DNA of 64,000 nucleotides from Saprospiraceae bacterium (lineage in GTDB: Bacteria; Bacteroidota; Bacteroidia; Chitinophagales; Saprospiraceae): the NCBI GenBank assembly GCA_020848695.1, contig JADLHT010000022.1, positions 30,371 to 94,370 on the forward strand, given 5' to 3'. Made by a program: the position numbers and the translations under genes. Below are positions 55,082 through 64,000 of the stretch, piece by piece. A model generated the notes under the pieces. That model did not search any database. It saw only the letters and a program-made list of their open reading frames with translations, and was not told where the DNA came from. Numbering within the stretch: the first letter of the stretch is position 1; each line of letters starts with the position of its first letter.

Positions 55082-56374
55082 TTATACATTTTGATTGATA
55101 TCGAAACCCACTAAATAATCGGCCACACGCTTTAGGAATTTTCCACCAAGAGACCCATCAACCACTCTATGATCGAATGACAATGACAAAATCATCATAT
55201 GCCTTATCCCAATAACATCACCAGTTGGGGTTTCGATTACAGCAGGTTTTTTAGCTATTGTTCCTACAGCAAGTATAGCAACCTGCGGTTGATTGATAAT
55301 TGGAGTCCCGGTAAGATTACCAAAACTACCTACGTTGGTTATTGTAAATGTTCCATCCTGAATCTCCTCAGGTTTCAATTTATTTAGCCTTGCTCGTTCT
55401 GCTAAATCATTCACTTCTGCGGATAGTCCAATAAGATTTAATCGATCCGCAGATTTAATAACGGGTACAATTAAATTTCCACTGGGCAATGCAGTAGCCA
55501 TTCCAATATTTATATCGTTCTTTTTGATGATCTGTGTTCCATTAACGGATACATTTATCATTGGAAAGTCTTTAATTGCTTTACAAACTGCCTCTACAAA
55601 AATCGGTGTATAGGTAATTTTTTGATTGTACTTCTTTTGAAATTGATCTTTAACCTTCTCGCGCCATAACACAGCATGGGTCATATCAACTTCTACAAAA
55701 CAACTTACATGTGGTGAAGTCTGCTTACTCATTACCATATGATCTGCAATCAACTTTCTCATACGATCCATCTCAATTATTTCTACGCCACCGGATACTT
55801 TGGTTGAAGCACCCTCATCGCTAAGCTGCATTTTGTTTTGAGAAGTACTCTGACTTTTTAAAGAATCAAGATACATTAAAATATCTCTCTTCGTGACTCT
55901 TCCTCCTAAACCAGAACCTTCGATTTTATCAAGTTGATTTTGACTTACATTTTCATTTTTGGCAATACTTTTAACCAAGGGTGAATAGAATCTTTCAGAG
56001 CTTGATAGTTTATCTTCACTTAGAGCAGATTCAGGCAATATAGTTTCAGTCTTATTAATTATGAGGTTGTCTTTGACAATTGTTTCTTTTGTTTCAACCC
56101 GTTGAGATTGCTGAACAGTTTTGGGCGATGGATCACCTGATTCTATATAAGCTATTACTTTGCCAATTGCAACAATTTCATTTTCTTTAAATAGAATTTT
56201 TGTAATTATTCCTTCAGTTGGTGAAGGAATTTCAGAGTCAACTTTATCTGTAGCTACCTCAAGAATAGTATCATCCTGATTAACATGGTCGCCTTCTTTT
56301 TTAAGCCATTTCAGAATGGTTGCCTCCATGATACTTTCACCCATTTTGGGCATTATGAGTTCGAACTTTGCCAT
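55082..56374 (-). CDS. 2-oxo acid dehydrogenase E2 (dihydrolipoamide acyltransferase)
   Basis: 430 residues. A lipoyl domain (lipoylated Lys in ATDKVDSEIPSP), a peripheral subunit-binding domain (SPLVKSIAKNENVS ... GSGLGGRVTKRD), and a catalytic domain ending SFDHRVVDG. The lone gene has no E1 or E3 beside it. The sequence resembles branched-chain or 2-oxoglutarate E2; substrate cannot be set by eye. A promoter box TAACTTTG lies upstream. Confidence 0.92.
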   Translation of the reverse strand: MAKFELIMPKMGESIMEATILKWLKKEGDHVNQDDTILEVATDKVDSEIPSPTEGIITKILFKENEIVAIGKVIAYIESGDPSPKTVQQSQRVETKETIVKDNLIINKTETILPESALSEDKLSSSERFYSPLVKSIAKNENVSQNQLDKIEGSGLGGRVTKRDILMYLDSLKSQSTSQNKMQLSDEGASTKVSGGVEIIEMDRMRKLIADHMVMSKQTSPHVSCFVEVDMTHAVLWREKVKDQFQKKYNQKITYTPIFVEAVCKAIKDFPMINVSVNGTQIIKKNDINIGMATALPSGNLIVPVIKSADRLNLIGLSAEVNDLAERARLNKLKPEEIQDGTFTITNVGSFGNLTGTPIINQPQVAILAVGTIAKKPAVIETPTGDVIGIRHMMILSLSFDHRVVDGSLGGKFLKRVADYLVGFDINQNV

Positions 56375-56388
56375 ATTCTTAGAAAACC

Positions 56389-56396
56389 CAAAGTTA
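56389..56396 (-). promoter_or_regulatory. -7 promoter box of the E2 gene
   Basis: The minus-strand TAACTTTG matches TAnnTTTG, 14 nt from the ATG. The following GGG is shared with the serA-like promoter. Confidence 0.5.
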
Positions 56397-56532
56397 TAAA
56401 ATCAGTGATAATTCCTTATGCTTGACAACTAAAAGAATTCATGAATAAAACCTGTGAAAATCAATCAATTACATCTTAAATATTAAGAATCTTACAAGAC
56501 AAGTCAAACCACAAACAATAGTTGAAACGAAT

Positions 56533-57777
56533 TTAGCTTTTTTCCAATATCCATTCTCTGGCAAGATTTAAAGCTAAAATTGAGGCCGCTTCAATATTCC
56601 GATCTCTATTTTTTCCAAGCATTAATTTCTTAATTCGGACTCTCTGCTTATTTCCACAAGCAATAAAGATTGTTCCAACTTTAAGCTTTTCTGTACCTCC
56701 ATCAGGTCCTGCAATTCCTGTAGAAGAAATTACCAAATCTGTATTTAACATATCTATTGAATGTCGAACCATGGCTTCAGCAACTTCTTTTGAATATACA
56801 GAGTACTCTTCAATAAGCATTGAATCTATGTTCAATAATTTCTCCTTCAATTCAGTAGCATAACATACAATGCTTCCTTTATAATAGGATGAGCTTCCCG
56901 AAATGCTGGTAATTTTTGAAGCAATCTCTCCTCCTGTACATGATTCAACTGTTCCAAGCGTCAAACCGCTTTTTATAAGAAGAAAACCCAGTTCTTGCGA
57001 TATACTTGTATCGTCTTCTCCAAAAATTAAGTGGCCCATATTGAGACGTACCTTCTCTTCACATTGATTCAATAACATTCTGAGGGATTTCTCATCATCT
57101 CCAAAAACACTAATTCGGAACTTAACCTGGGCAATTGAAGGCAGATAGGCGATTGAAATTTGTGAAAGATAATCATGAAGATATTTCTCAAGTTTTTCGG
57201 CAATATCAGTTTCTCCAATTCCACAAGTATGAAAAGTTTTGGATAGAAAACAATTTCCATACTTTAGCTCTCTAATTCTTGGGATTACTTCATGCATAAG
57301 GATATATTGCATTTCATCAGGAACACCAGGCATTGATATAAATAATTTTCCTCTGTGTTCCATCCATAACCCTAAGGCTGTCCCTAATTTATTATTCAAC
57401 AATTGTGCATTAGATGGAATATAACATTGGGTCAGGTGAGCCTCCTTAACACCTATTCCTCGCTGGCTCAAAATTTCCTTCAAATGTTGCAAATTGCTCT
57501 CACTAAAAACTAACTCAACATTAAAGTATTCTGACAAAGACTTTTTAGTAATATCATCTTTAGTGGGTCCTAATCCTCCGGTTATAAACACCAGATCACA
57601 ACATGAACTTGCTTCACCAAGAGCATAAAGTATTTCTTTGTTGGTATCTCCAACAGTCCATCTCCTGATGACCTGAATTCCAAGCTCAGACAATTTTTGG
57701 GCAATAAAAACAGAATTGGTATCAACGACCTTGCCAATTAATAACTCATCTCCAATAGCAATAAAGGAAGCAACCAT
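56533..57777 (-). CDS. cinA: CinA family protein (MoCF domain plus NMN amidohydrolase)
   Basis: 414 residues. N-terminal MoCF/COG1058 domain (IGDELLIGKVVDTNS, FITGGLGPTKDDITK) and C-terminal CinA/PncC amidase (GTVESCTGGEIASKIT, SSTGIAGPDGGTEKLKVGT). PncC deamidates nicotinamide mononucleotide in NAD recycling; the N-domain is an ADP-ribose pyrophosphatase in some members. Stands alone. Confidence 0.94.
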   Translation of the reverse strand: MVASFIAIGDELLIGKVVDTNSVFIAQKLSELGIQVIRRWTVGDTNKEILYALGEASSCCDLVFITGGLGPTKDDITKKSLSEYFNVELVFSESNLQHLKEILSQRGIGVKEAHLTQCYIPSNAQLLNNKLGTALGLWMEHRGKLFISMPGVPDEMQYILMHEVIPRIRELKYGNCFLSKTFHTCGIGETDIAEKLEKYLHDYLSQISIAYLPSIAQVKFRISVFGDDEKSLRMLLNQCEEKVRLNMGHLIFGEDDTSISQELGFLLIKSGLTLGTVESCTGGEIASKITSISGSSSYYKGSIVCYATELKEKLLNIDSMLIEEYSVYSKEVAEAMVRHSIDMLNTDLVISSTGIAGPDGGTEKLKVGTIFIACGNKQRVRIKKLMLGKNRDRNIEAASILALNLAREWILEKS

Positions 57778-57890
57778 CTAATCTCATTTTTGATTAATAC
57801 AAGTAAAAGTATGAAAGTTAAATATATTGTCCTTTGATATTGTTAAACATCACAAGGAACTTGTTTGTTATCTTTTAAATATCGATTGCC

Positions 57891-58256
57891 ATGTTACGCA
57901 CCGCAAGCTTCTTCACACTTCTTATGTTATTCTATTGCTGCATCATTTCTTGTCGAGCAACTTATAAAGATCCCTTTGTCCAAATTTCAGGTACCCAGGC
58001 AGAAGTTCATTTTACGAGAAAAATGACCCTATCAGACCTCGATTCAATTAAATTAAAATTATCTGAACATAAGATTCTGATTGAATATCCTGAATCATTT
58101 TTCGACAGTGGACTACTTAGCAAACTAACATTTTCAATCTCCGGCCCAAATATTCCTATTGGTGTTGGAAGTACAAATTTTATAAATTTAAGAAGTAGAA
58201 ATTTTGGATTTAAAATTAAGTATGATGGATCACTGGTTGTTATAGGCGAATTATAA
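57891..58256 (+). CDS. Small lipoprotein of unknown function
   Basis: 121 residues. LMLFYCCIISC ends in a lipobox. After it comes a beta-rich stretch with KMTLSDLDSIKLKLSEHKILIEYPE, which is like the short helix-strand domain seen behind BlaR1/M56 peptidases in this phylum, and FGFKIKYDGSLVVIGEL at the end. Remote match only. It begins a pocket of three small exported proteins. Confidence 0.65.
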   Translation: MLRTASFFTLLMLFYCCIISCRATYKDPFVQISGTQAEVHFTRKMTLSDLDSIKLKLSEHKILIEYPESFFDSGLLSKLTFSISGPNIPIGVGSTNFINLRSRNFGFKIKYDGSLVVIGEL

Positions 58257-58432
58257 ATTAATCAATGTAAGGAAAACTTAACTTCTAAAGAAGATACAAA
58301 TTTTAAAATTTACATTTCATTCCTTTTTATCACAATGAGCAATCGGCTTGTACGATCATTTAAACTTATCGAATGATCCATTTGACTTAATTTACAAAAA
58401 TGAATTCTCGCATTCGTATCAAATAAGGAAAG

Positions 58433-58876
58433 TCAGTTTTTAAACAACTCGTCTAAGTATCCTTCACGGGTTGTCGAATTATATACTAAATCGCATATCC
58501 AACTATTACTTCTCATTATAGACACACAATAACCTGAATGTGACTCATCAAAATGATGCCGATTAAGAATACAATGACCCAATTCATGAAATAGCAATTG
58601 CTCTCTTTCGAGATATGAAGCTTTATCCCAATAAACTCTTTCAATTAGAATAGTGTGATTATCATTGCTTTTCTGACATTGACCTACTATAGAATTACTT
58701 AAAGTACCAAACAAAATATTAATTTGTTGTGAAGCCTGGAGAATATTTACGTTCCGCTTTAGTCCCTCTGTTACAAAAGTTTCTAGATAAAACTGAAATT
58801 CATCCTCAACAATAAATACCTCAAGTTTTTGGCAGGAGAATATAACTAAAAAAATAAATAGTCTTAATGAATTCAC
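58433..58876 (-). CDS. Mini zinc metallopeptidase lipoprotein (metzincin-like)
   Basis: 147 residues. GTG start; the signal MNSLRLFIFLVIFSC ends in a lipobox. HELGHCILNRH (97-107) is an exact HExxHxxxxxH zinc motif with three His ligands, and SIMRS puts a Met-turn-like Met at about 121. Only about 130 residues remain after the signal, which is very small for a metzincin. Predicted as a membrane-bound peptidase; substrate unknown. It is divergent from the four-repeat lipoprotein. Confidence 0.7.
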   Translation of the reverse strand: MNSLRLFIFLVIFSCQKLEVFIVEDEFQFYLETFVTEGLKRNVNILQASQQINILFGTLSNSIVGQCQKSNDNHTILIERVYWDKASYLEREQLLFHELGHCILNRHHFDESHSGYCVSIMRSNSWICDLVYNSTTREGYLDELFKN

Positions 58877-59056
58877 AATAAATTTTAAGTACTATTTACA
58901 AAAAATGTACTTAGCGTCTCAATTAATTATTTCAAAAAATATGTTAAATATTTATTTCCTAAATTTTTTTTGTTTAATTGAAAAAATAATCCATTCTATT
59001 AAGTACAAATAAACTTTGTAAATCCTTTAAACAGTATATTTAAAAAATAAAGTAAT

Positions 59057-59728
59057 ATGAAAAATTTAATTTTAAAAGGGATGGCGTTATACGCCTTGAT
59101 GTTAATCGGATTAAGCTCTTGTCAAAAAGACGAGCTTGCAACTTCAGATGTTGAAAATTTTGTTCAGGAAACAATTTATGAACTTCAATTTGATGGAGGA
59201 ATTGGAAAATTAGGTTGTTTTGAATTGATTTTTCCTGTACAAATTTCATTTCCGGATGGTACAAACGGAAGCTATTCTTCTTATGATGAACTAATTGCTG
59301 CGTTTAAAGACTGGAGACTGACTCATTCAAAATCTGAAGGAAAACCGGAATTTATATTTCCCATCGATGTTCTAAAAAAAGATGGAACAACCATCACAGT
59401 TAATTCTAAAGAAGAACTTAAAGATCTTAGAAAGGAATGTCCCGGTCGCCACAATAGAGGGCCAAAAGGCCATATCAACCGCGGATTAAGTTGTTTTGAA
59501 TTAACTTATCCATTGACTTTGATTTTTCCAAATTCAAATGAGCTTACCGTCAGTTCAAAGGAAGAGTTCCGCTCTGCTTTAAAATCCTGGAGAGAATTAA
59601 ATCCAGGAAGACCCGTATCACATCCTAAAATCAAGTTTCCGTATTCTGTAATCCTGAAAGAAGATGGAACTACAGTTACCTTGAATAGTAGAGAAGATCT
59701 TATCGCATTGAAAGACAAATGTGAATAG
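59057..59728 (+). CDS. Lipoprotein with four short beta-alpha repeats
   Basis: 223 residues. Lipobox LSSC at 19-22. Two tandem domains follow, C54-C128 and C146-C222. Each is itself two copies of a unit of about 35 residues with pattern FP-x(5)-DGT-x-V-S-x-EEL, so the protein holds four copies: 56-87, 97-128, 148-178 and 190-222. A conserved Cys marks the beginning and end of each pair and could form disulfides. Domains of this type occur in Bacteroidota lipoproteins but I know no function. A strong terminator follows. Confidence 0.75.
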   Translation: MKNLILKGMALYALMLIGLSSCQKDELATSDVENFVQETIYELQFDGGIGKLGCFELIFPVQISFPDGTNGSYSSYDELIAAFKDWRLTHSKSEGKPEFIFPIDVLKKDGTTITVNSKEELKDLRKECPGRHNRGPKGHINRGLSCFELTYPLTLIFPNSNELTVSSKEEFRSALKSWRELNPGRPVSHPKIKFPYSVILKEDGTTVTLNSREDLIALKDKCE

Positions 59729-59748
59729 TGGATTTTGATTTGATATTG

Positions 59749-59782
59749 AAAAAGTCCTGAAGATTTTTCTCCAGGACTTTTT
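59749..59782 (+). terminator. Rho-independent terminator after the repeat lipoprotein
   Basis: AAAAAGTCCTG pairs with CAGGACTTTTT (11 bp) around a 12-nt loop; the T-run is part of the stem. Its symmetry lets it also work for the converging YkgJ gene. Confidence 0.85.
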
Positions 59783-59827
59783 CATTACAACAATTACCCC
59801 AGATTATAGAAAGATTTAGCAAATCAA

Positions 59828-60322
59828 TTATAAAGAAGAACTAATACTTGCTTTCAATTTCTCGACAATTTTAAATACTGCCGGACAGATAAATAAATTT
59901 TTATAAGTTAATTCCAGAATCTGCGTCATATTCTTCCGGTTTGTATGCGGGTACTCTCGACAAGCCTTTGGGCGATCATTATAGACTTTACAATAATTAT
60001 CCTTACCCAAGAATGGGCAGGGTGTAGATTGAAAAACGTAATCACCCTCATCATCAACACGAATATATTTCTGATGAAAGTCAGATATCTTCATTTTTTG
60101 ACTCTTGGCTAATTTTTCAATATCCGTATTGAATAACATTGGACTGGTAGTCTTGCAACAATTTGCACATTCCAAACAACTAGTTGATTCGAAAACTTCA
60201 TCATGCAAGACATGAAATTCATTATCCAAGTCTTTAGATTTTACATTTTTTAATTTAGAGAAAAAATGTCTGTTCTCTTTCTTTTTGCTGCTTGATTGTT
60301 CATTGAATTGTAAAATGTCCAT
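59828..60322 (-). CDS. YkgJ family Cys-cluster protein
   Basis: 164 residues from the ATG at 60322 (TTG at 60337 is an alternative). CLECANCCKTTSPML is the Cys cluster of the YkgJ family (PF03692), and CPFLGKDNYCKVYNDRPKACREYP completes the metal-binding set. Probably binds zinc or an Fe-S cluster; exact role unknown. It follows the serA-like gene by 22 bp. Confidence 0.9.
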   Translation of the reverse strand: MDILQFNEQSSSKKKENRHFFSKLKNVKSKDLDNEFHVLHDEVFESTSCLECANCCKTTSPMLFNTDIEKLAKSQKMKISDFHQKYIRVDDEGDYVFQSTPCPFLGKDNYCKVYNDRPKACREYPHTNRKNMTQILELTYKNLFICPAVFKIVEKLKASISSSL

Positions 60323-60344
60323 GCATTCCTTTTTCAATTAGAAA

Positions 60345-61298
60345 TCAGCATAATTTAGACCGTAATTCAACAATCTTTTCAACCAACTCACTGGCAATCC
60401 TTTCTTGAGCTTCAATTGTCGATGCTCCTACATGAGGCGTAATGGATATTTTAGGATGGTTGTAAAATTGATTTAAAATTTTTGGTTCATTATGAAATAC
60501 ATCTAATCCAGCTCCAGCGATAATATCATTATCCAAAGCAGACAACAATGCATCCTCATCAATATTCTCACCTCGGGAAGTATTAATCACAATGCAGTTC
60601 TTTTTCATCCTGTTAAAGTCAGAACTGACTAGGAGATAATCTCCTGAATATGGAGCATGCAAGCTGATATAATCAGCCATTTCCAATGCTTTATCTTTAC
60701 TAATAATTGGAAGTTCAATTTCAAGTTTCTGATTGTTAATCTTCATTTCAATCCTGGCTTTATCAATAAATGGATCAACAATCATCACTTTCATTTCCAA
60801 TCCTAATGCAATTTTTGCCAATTCGTACCCTATTCTACCAAAACCGATTAAGATCAAATTTTTATCCTTTAATTCTGTGGAATTGCTAAATTTCTTCTTT
60901 AACGAAATGAATGACTCCGAATTTATTAAGTTCCTATTGGCTTCATGAAGTTTTCTCGTCAAACTTATTATGTGACCTAGAGCCAGCTCTGCTACCGATC
61001 TGGAAGAAGCAGCTGGAGTATTGATTACCGCAATATTTCTACTTCTTGCATAATCGACATCAATATTGTCAAGACCAACTCCTCCTCTTCCAATGAACTT
61101 TAGATTTGGACATTGATCAATTAAATCTTTTCTTACTTTGGTTGCTGACCTTACTAATATACCGTCAAAATTGTTTAATTTATAAATTAGCTCTTCCTGA
61201 GGAATTTTATCCAATTGCAATTCAAAACCCGCTTGTTTCAAAGCTTCAATTCCTGAGTTTTCTAAACCATCATTTATTAGTATCTTCCAATTTTGCAT
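60345..61298 (-). CDS. serA: D-3-phosphoglycerate dehydrogenase-like 2-hydroxyacid dehydrogenase
   Basis: 317 residues. IGRGGVGLDNIDVDYAR, NAD motif GFGRIGYELA, INTSRGENIDEDAL and catalytic His in ITPHVGAST are the D-2-hydroxyacid dehydrogenase features. It lacks the C-terminal ACT domain of long SerA proteins, so feedback by serine is unlikely. Serine synthesis is the best guess; other 2-hydroxyacids are possible. It has a well-spaced promoter (TTG-N18-TAACTTTG). Confidence 0.85.
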   Translation of the reverse strand: MQNWKILINDGLENSGIEALKQAGFELQLDKIPQEELIYKLNNFDGILVRSATKVRKDLIDQCPNLKFIGRGGVGLDNIDVDYARSRNIAVINTPAASSRSVAELALGHIISLTRKLHEANRNLINSESFISLKKKFSNSTELKDKNLILIGFGRIGYELAKIALGLEMKVMIVDPFIDKARIEMKINNQKLEIELPIISKDKALEMADYISLHAPYSGDYLLVSSDFNRMKKNCIVINTSRGENIDEDALLSALDNDIIAGAGLDVFHNEPKILNQFYNHPKISITPHVGASTIEAQERIASELVEKIVELRSKLC

Positions 61299-61321
61299 AA
61301 TAAAAAATAAAAAAAGGAACC

Positions 61322-61350
61322 CAAAGTTAACTGGATTCCTTTTCTAACAA
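61322..61350 (-). promoter_or_regulatory. Promoter of the serA-like gene
   Basis: On the minus strand TTG (61350-61348), 18-nt spacer, TAACTTTG (61329-61322), 23 nt from the ATG. Nearly ideal Bacteroidota promoter. Confidence 0.6.
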
Positions 61351-61363
61351 AGATTGTTTATAA

Positions 61364-61831
61364 CTATTTCTTTAATCTCTTAGCTTTAGCTTGCTCTCTG
61401 ATTTTATTCATTTCGCTCTGTAATAAAACTGATATTTCAACATGACCCGAATCGACTGCATAATCTCTTGCAGTCTTTCCTTCTCTGCTTTCATTCATAA
61501 CATTCGATCCTTTGGTCAGAAGCAACTCAACAATTTCCATATTACCTCCTTTTGCAGCATACATGAGAGCATCTCTGGTATCGGTTATTGGGCTTACTAA
61601 AGCTCCTTTTTTAATTAATAAATTTACCATTTCAATTTCGCCCCGTAAAGCAGCATATGAAAGTGCAGTTAATTTTTGACCATCAATTTCAATAGGCTGA
61701 TTTAGATCAACACTTGATGCTAAGTTCTGTAAGTTAGCGTAATTTTTTTGATCAATTGCAGTCAGAACGGCATTTTGACTTATTAATTGTGAGCTAGCCA
61801 ACATACTGATTAATACGATTAAATTTTTCAT
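61364..61831 (-). CDS. Secreted ankyrin-repeat protein
   Basis: 155 residues. Signal peptide (ends LISQ) and about three ankyrin repeats: LTALSYAALRGEIEMVNLLIKKGA, ALMYAAKGGNMEIVELLLTKGS, and TARDYAVDSGHVEISVLLQ, then a basic C-terminus. Likely a periplasmic binding protein. ATG at 61831 is chosen; 61843 is possible. Confidence 0.88.
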   Translation of the reverse strand: MKNLIVLISMLASSQLISQNAVLTAIDQKNYANLQNLASSVDLNQPIEIDGQKLTALSYAALRGEIEMVNLLIKKGALVSPITDTRDALMYAAKGGNMEIVELLLTKGSNVMNESREGKTARDYAVDSGHVEISVLLQSEMNKIREQAKAKRLKK

Positions 61832-61994
61832 TTTACGAAACATAATATTTTGTATAACTGGTATGAGTCCACAATATTAATATACGTTGCTCAAATCTTC
61901 AAGTATTTTTTCCTATTGAAGTCCCAATTGTTTGAACGAATAATATATAAAATAATAAATATATGTATAATATTTTGTATATCAGATATATATA

Positions 61995-64000
61995 TTATGA
62001 TACTCGAATTAGTTCAATCTTCCTTGAACCCTGGGAGACAAACTTTTTCAACAAAGCATTTACTTGCAACTCCAATAATGGGTCTTTATCGATAATTGCC
62101 TGAGCCAATTTATTGGCGGCTAATAATATATCATGATCTTTACGCAGATCAGCAATCTGAAGTTCATAAAGTCCACTTTGTCTGGTTCCGCTAAGATCAC
62201 CCGGCCCTCTTAGTCTAAGGTCTTCCTCTGCTATTTTAAACCCATCATTGGTTTCACACATAATTCTTAGTCTAGCCATGCTGTCTTTGCCAATTGAATC
62301 GGCACTCATCAATACACAATAGGATTGGTTTGAACCTCTACCTACTCTACCTCTCAATTGATGCAATTGTGACAGTCCAAATCTTTCGGCATTCTCAATA
62401 ACCATAATTGAAGCATTAGGTACATTTACGCCAACTTCAATTACGGTTGTAGCAACCATTATATCAGTAATCCCCTCAACAAATCGTTTCATTTCAAGAT
62501 CTTTGTCTTCAATCTTCATTCTTCCATGCAATACACTTATCTGATATTCAGGAATGGGAAAAAATTGTAATAATTTCTCATATCCTAATTCTAGATTTTC
62601 TATATCAAGTACCTCACTTTCTTCTATTATTGGATAAACAATATAAATCTGTCTTCCAAGCTGAATTTGTTCTTTCATAAATTTAAACAAATCAGACCTG
62701 TGATAGTCTTTAATATGTTTCGTAATAATGTCTTTTCTTCCAGGTGGTAATTCATCTATCACAGAGATATCAAGATCTCCATATTGAGTCATGGCCAATG
62801 TTCTCGGTATCGGAGTAGCTGTCATAACCAGAATATGTGGAATTAATGTCTTGGACTTTGCCCATAATTTCGCTCTTTGTTCTACGCCAAAACGATGTTG
62901 CTCATCTATTACAACGAGACCTAAATTGTTGAAAACAACGGAATCTTCCAACAAAGCATGCGTTCCAACAATAATATGTAGTTTTTCAGAATTTAAACTT
63001 GCTAAGATTTCTTTCTTTTCTTTGGACTTTACATTACCCGTCAGCAAAGAAACTTTAATTTCGGTTTTGTTCAACAATTCATTCAGACTATTGAAGTGCT
63101 GAAGAGCAAGTATCTCAGTGGGGGCCATCAAGCAGGATTGAAAACCATTTCCAGCAGCTATCAACATAATCATTAAGGCAACAATGGTCTTTCCGCTTCC
63201 TACATCACCTTGCAATAGTCTGTTCATCTGCCTACCAGACCTTAAGTCAGAATGTATTTCTTTAATAACCCTTTTCTGTGCATTAGTCAAGTCAAAAGGC
63301 AAAAGCTCATTGTAAAACAATTTAAAAACATCACCGGTTCCTTTCCATTGGAAACCTTCCTGAGAATAAATTCTCTTTGATTTATTAAAAGCCAGGCTTA
63401 GTTGAAATTTAAACAACTCTTCAAATTTAAATCTGCTCTGTGAAGAAATGATCTGATTATTGGAAGTTGGAAAATGAATATTTTTTAATGCAACACTTCT
63501 TGGATCAAGCTTGTACTTTTTAAGAATATACTCAGGCAGGTTCTCTTGAATATTTCCAAAATCAAAATAAATTTCGAGCTGACTAACAATTCTTGCAATT
63601 CCTTTACTGTTTAGTCCTTTAGAAATTAACTTCTCAGTTGTAGAATAAATGGGTAAGAATTTTTGTTTAATTTCAACAAAATTTGAATCATGAATGGTTT
63701 CAAATTCAGGATGCGGAATTGAAATTCCGTAAGATTGATTTTGAAGCTTTCCAAAAACCATATATGTTTTGTCAATCTGAATCTTATCTTTCACCCATTG
63801 ATGGGACCGAAACCAGACTAAATCTATTGCTCCTGTATCATCGATCCCTTTAACAATCAAAACTTTTATTCTACCAGATCCTCTTTCCTGAATACTGACA
63901 ATTCGAAGTTTCAAATATACCCATTCTCCTTCAATATGCAGATCAGCTACACGATTCAATTTTGTCCTGTCAATGTATCTAAATGGAAAATGAAACAACA
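61995..64000 (-). CDS. recG: ATP-dependent DNA helicase RecG (5' end outside window)
   Basis: At least 667 residues present, with the start beyond the right edge. The first visible residues (FHFPFRYIDRT) match the region at about residue 35 of other RecG proteins, so about 35 residues are missing. OB wedge domain first, then helicase motifs: LLQGDVGSGKT (Walker A), VIDEQHRFGV (DEQH box), MTATPIPRTLA, and QLRGRVGRGSNQSYC. It reverses stalled replication forks. Confidence 0.96.
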   Translation of the reverse strand, partial: LFHFPFRYIDRTKLNRVADLHIEGEWVYLKLRIVSIQERGSGRIKVLIVKGIDDTGAIDLVWFRSHQWVKDKIQIDKTYMVFGKLQNQSYGISIPHPEFETIHDSNFVEIKQKFLPIYSTTEKLISKGLNSKGIARIVSQLEIYFDFGNIQENLPEYILKKYKLDPRSVALKNIHFPTSNNQIISSQSRFKFEELFKFQLSLAFNKSKRIYSQEGFQWKGTGDVFKLFYNELLPFDLTNAQKRVIKEIHSDLRSGRQMNRLLQGDVGSGKTIVALMIMLIAAGNGFQSCLMAPTEILALQHFNSLNELLNKTEIKVSLLTGNVKSKEKKEILASLNSEKLHIIVGTHALLEDSVVFNNLGLVVIDEQHRFGVEQRAKLWAKSKTLIPHILVMTATPIPRTLAMTQYGDLDISVIDELPPGRKDIITKHIKDYHRSDLFKFMKEQIQLGRQIYIVYPIIEESEVLDIENLELGYEKLLQFFPIPEYQISVLHGRMKIEDKDLEMKRFVEGITDIMVATTVIEVGVNVPNASIMVIENAERFGLSQLHQLRGRVGRGSNQSYCVLMSADSIGKDSMARLRIMCETNDGFKIAEEDLRLRGPGDLSGTRQSGLYELQIADLRKDHDILLAANKLAQAIIDKDPLLELQVNALLKKFVSQGSRKIELIRVS

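Overview
The window reads as a low-GC (roughly mid-30s percent) chromosome segment of a Bacteroidota bacterium. The clues are many copies of the phylum's -7 promoter box (TAnnTTTG), a type IX secretion C-terminal sorting domain, a GWxTD protein, a PorE-like TPR/propeller/OmpA protein, many short 'SC' lipoproteins, an E. coli-type NADP isocitrate dehydrogenase and the order HU - TPR - RNase E/G. I would place it loosely near Saprospiria/Chitinophagia but cannot prove the class. No mobile element, CRISPR array, rRNA or prophage was seen. The last gene (recG) runs off the right edge.

Layout. 0.6-5.1 kb: a small carbohydrate locus (esterase, GH28 pectinase-like protein, divergent GH106-like rhamnosidase) without SusC/SusD. 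5.1-7.5 kb: an (AT)21 tract, a Cys-rich lipoprotein gene that opens with ATT, and a delta-60 repeat protein with a type IX sorting domain. 7.5-14.3 kb: acetyltransferase, spoT/rel, tRNA-Leu(UAG), and the chaperone/protease set tig-clpP-clpX. 14.5-25 kb: truA, GWxTD protein, SDR, M1 peptidase, prmA, then a minus-strand run fdx / iscX-kdsC-ubiA-maf with icd upstream. 25-38 kb: ruvB, trmD, FKBP, M20 peptidase, RRM protein, miaE, a MurG-like glycosyltransferase, rng, a 31-residue mS38/bS22-like ribosomal protein, TPR, HU, yicC-gmk.

38-48.8 kb is the most distinctive region: a tightly packed ten-gene minus-strand operon behind one strong promoter. Its first six genes are two UDP-sugar dehydrogenases followed by WbpE-, WbpD-, WbpB- and WbpI-like enzymes. 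Together they form a complete candidate route from UDP-GlcNAc to UDP-2,3-diacetamido-2,3-dideoxy-mannuronic acid. They are followed by a heparinase II/III-like protein, two glycosyltransferases and a methyltransferase. No flippase, polymerase or initiating transferase is present.

49-64 kb: DODA-type dioxygenase, metF-lgt, a PorE-like envelope protein, a lone E2 acyltransferase, cinA, a pocket of three small lipoproteins (one a mini zinc metallopeptidase, one a four-fold repeat protein), a YkgJ protein, serA-like, ankyrin protein and partial recG.

Promoter boxes lie within a few bases of several start codons (ruvB, spoT, GH106, SDR), which implies leaderless or very short-leader mRNAs. Many genes start with GTG or TTG. 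Functional names rest on motif recognition by eye; no searches were run.
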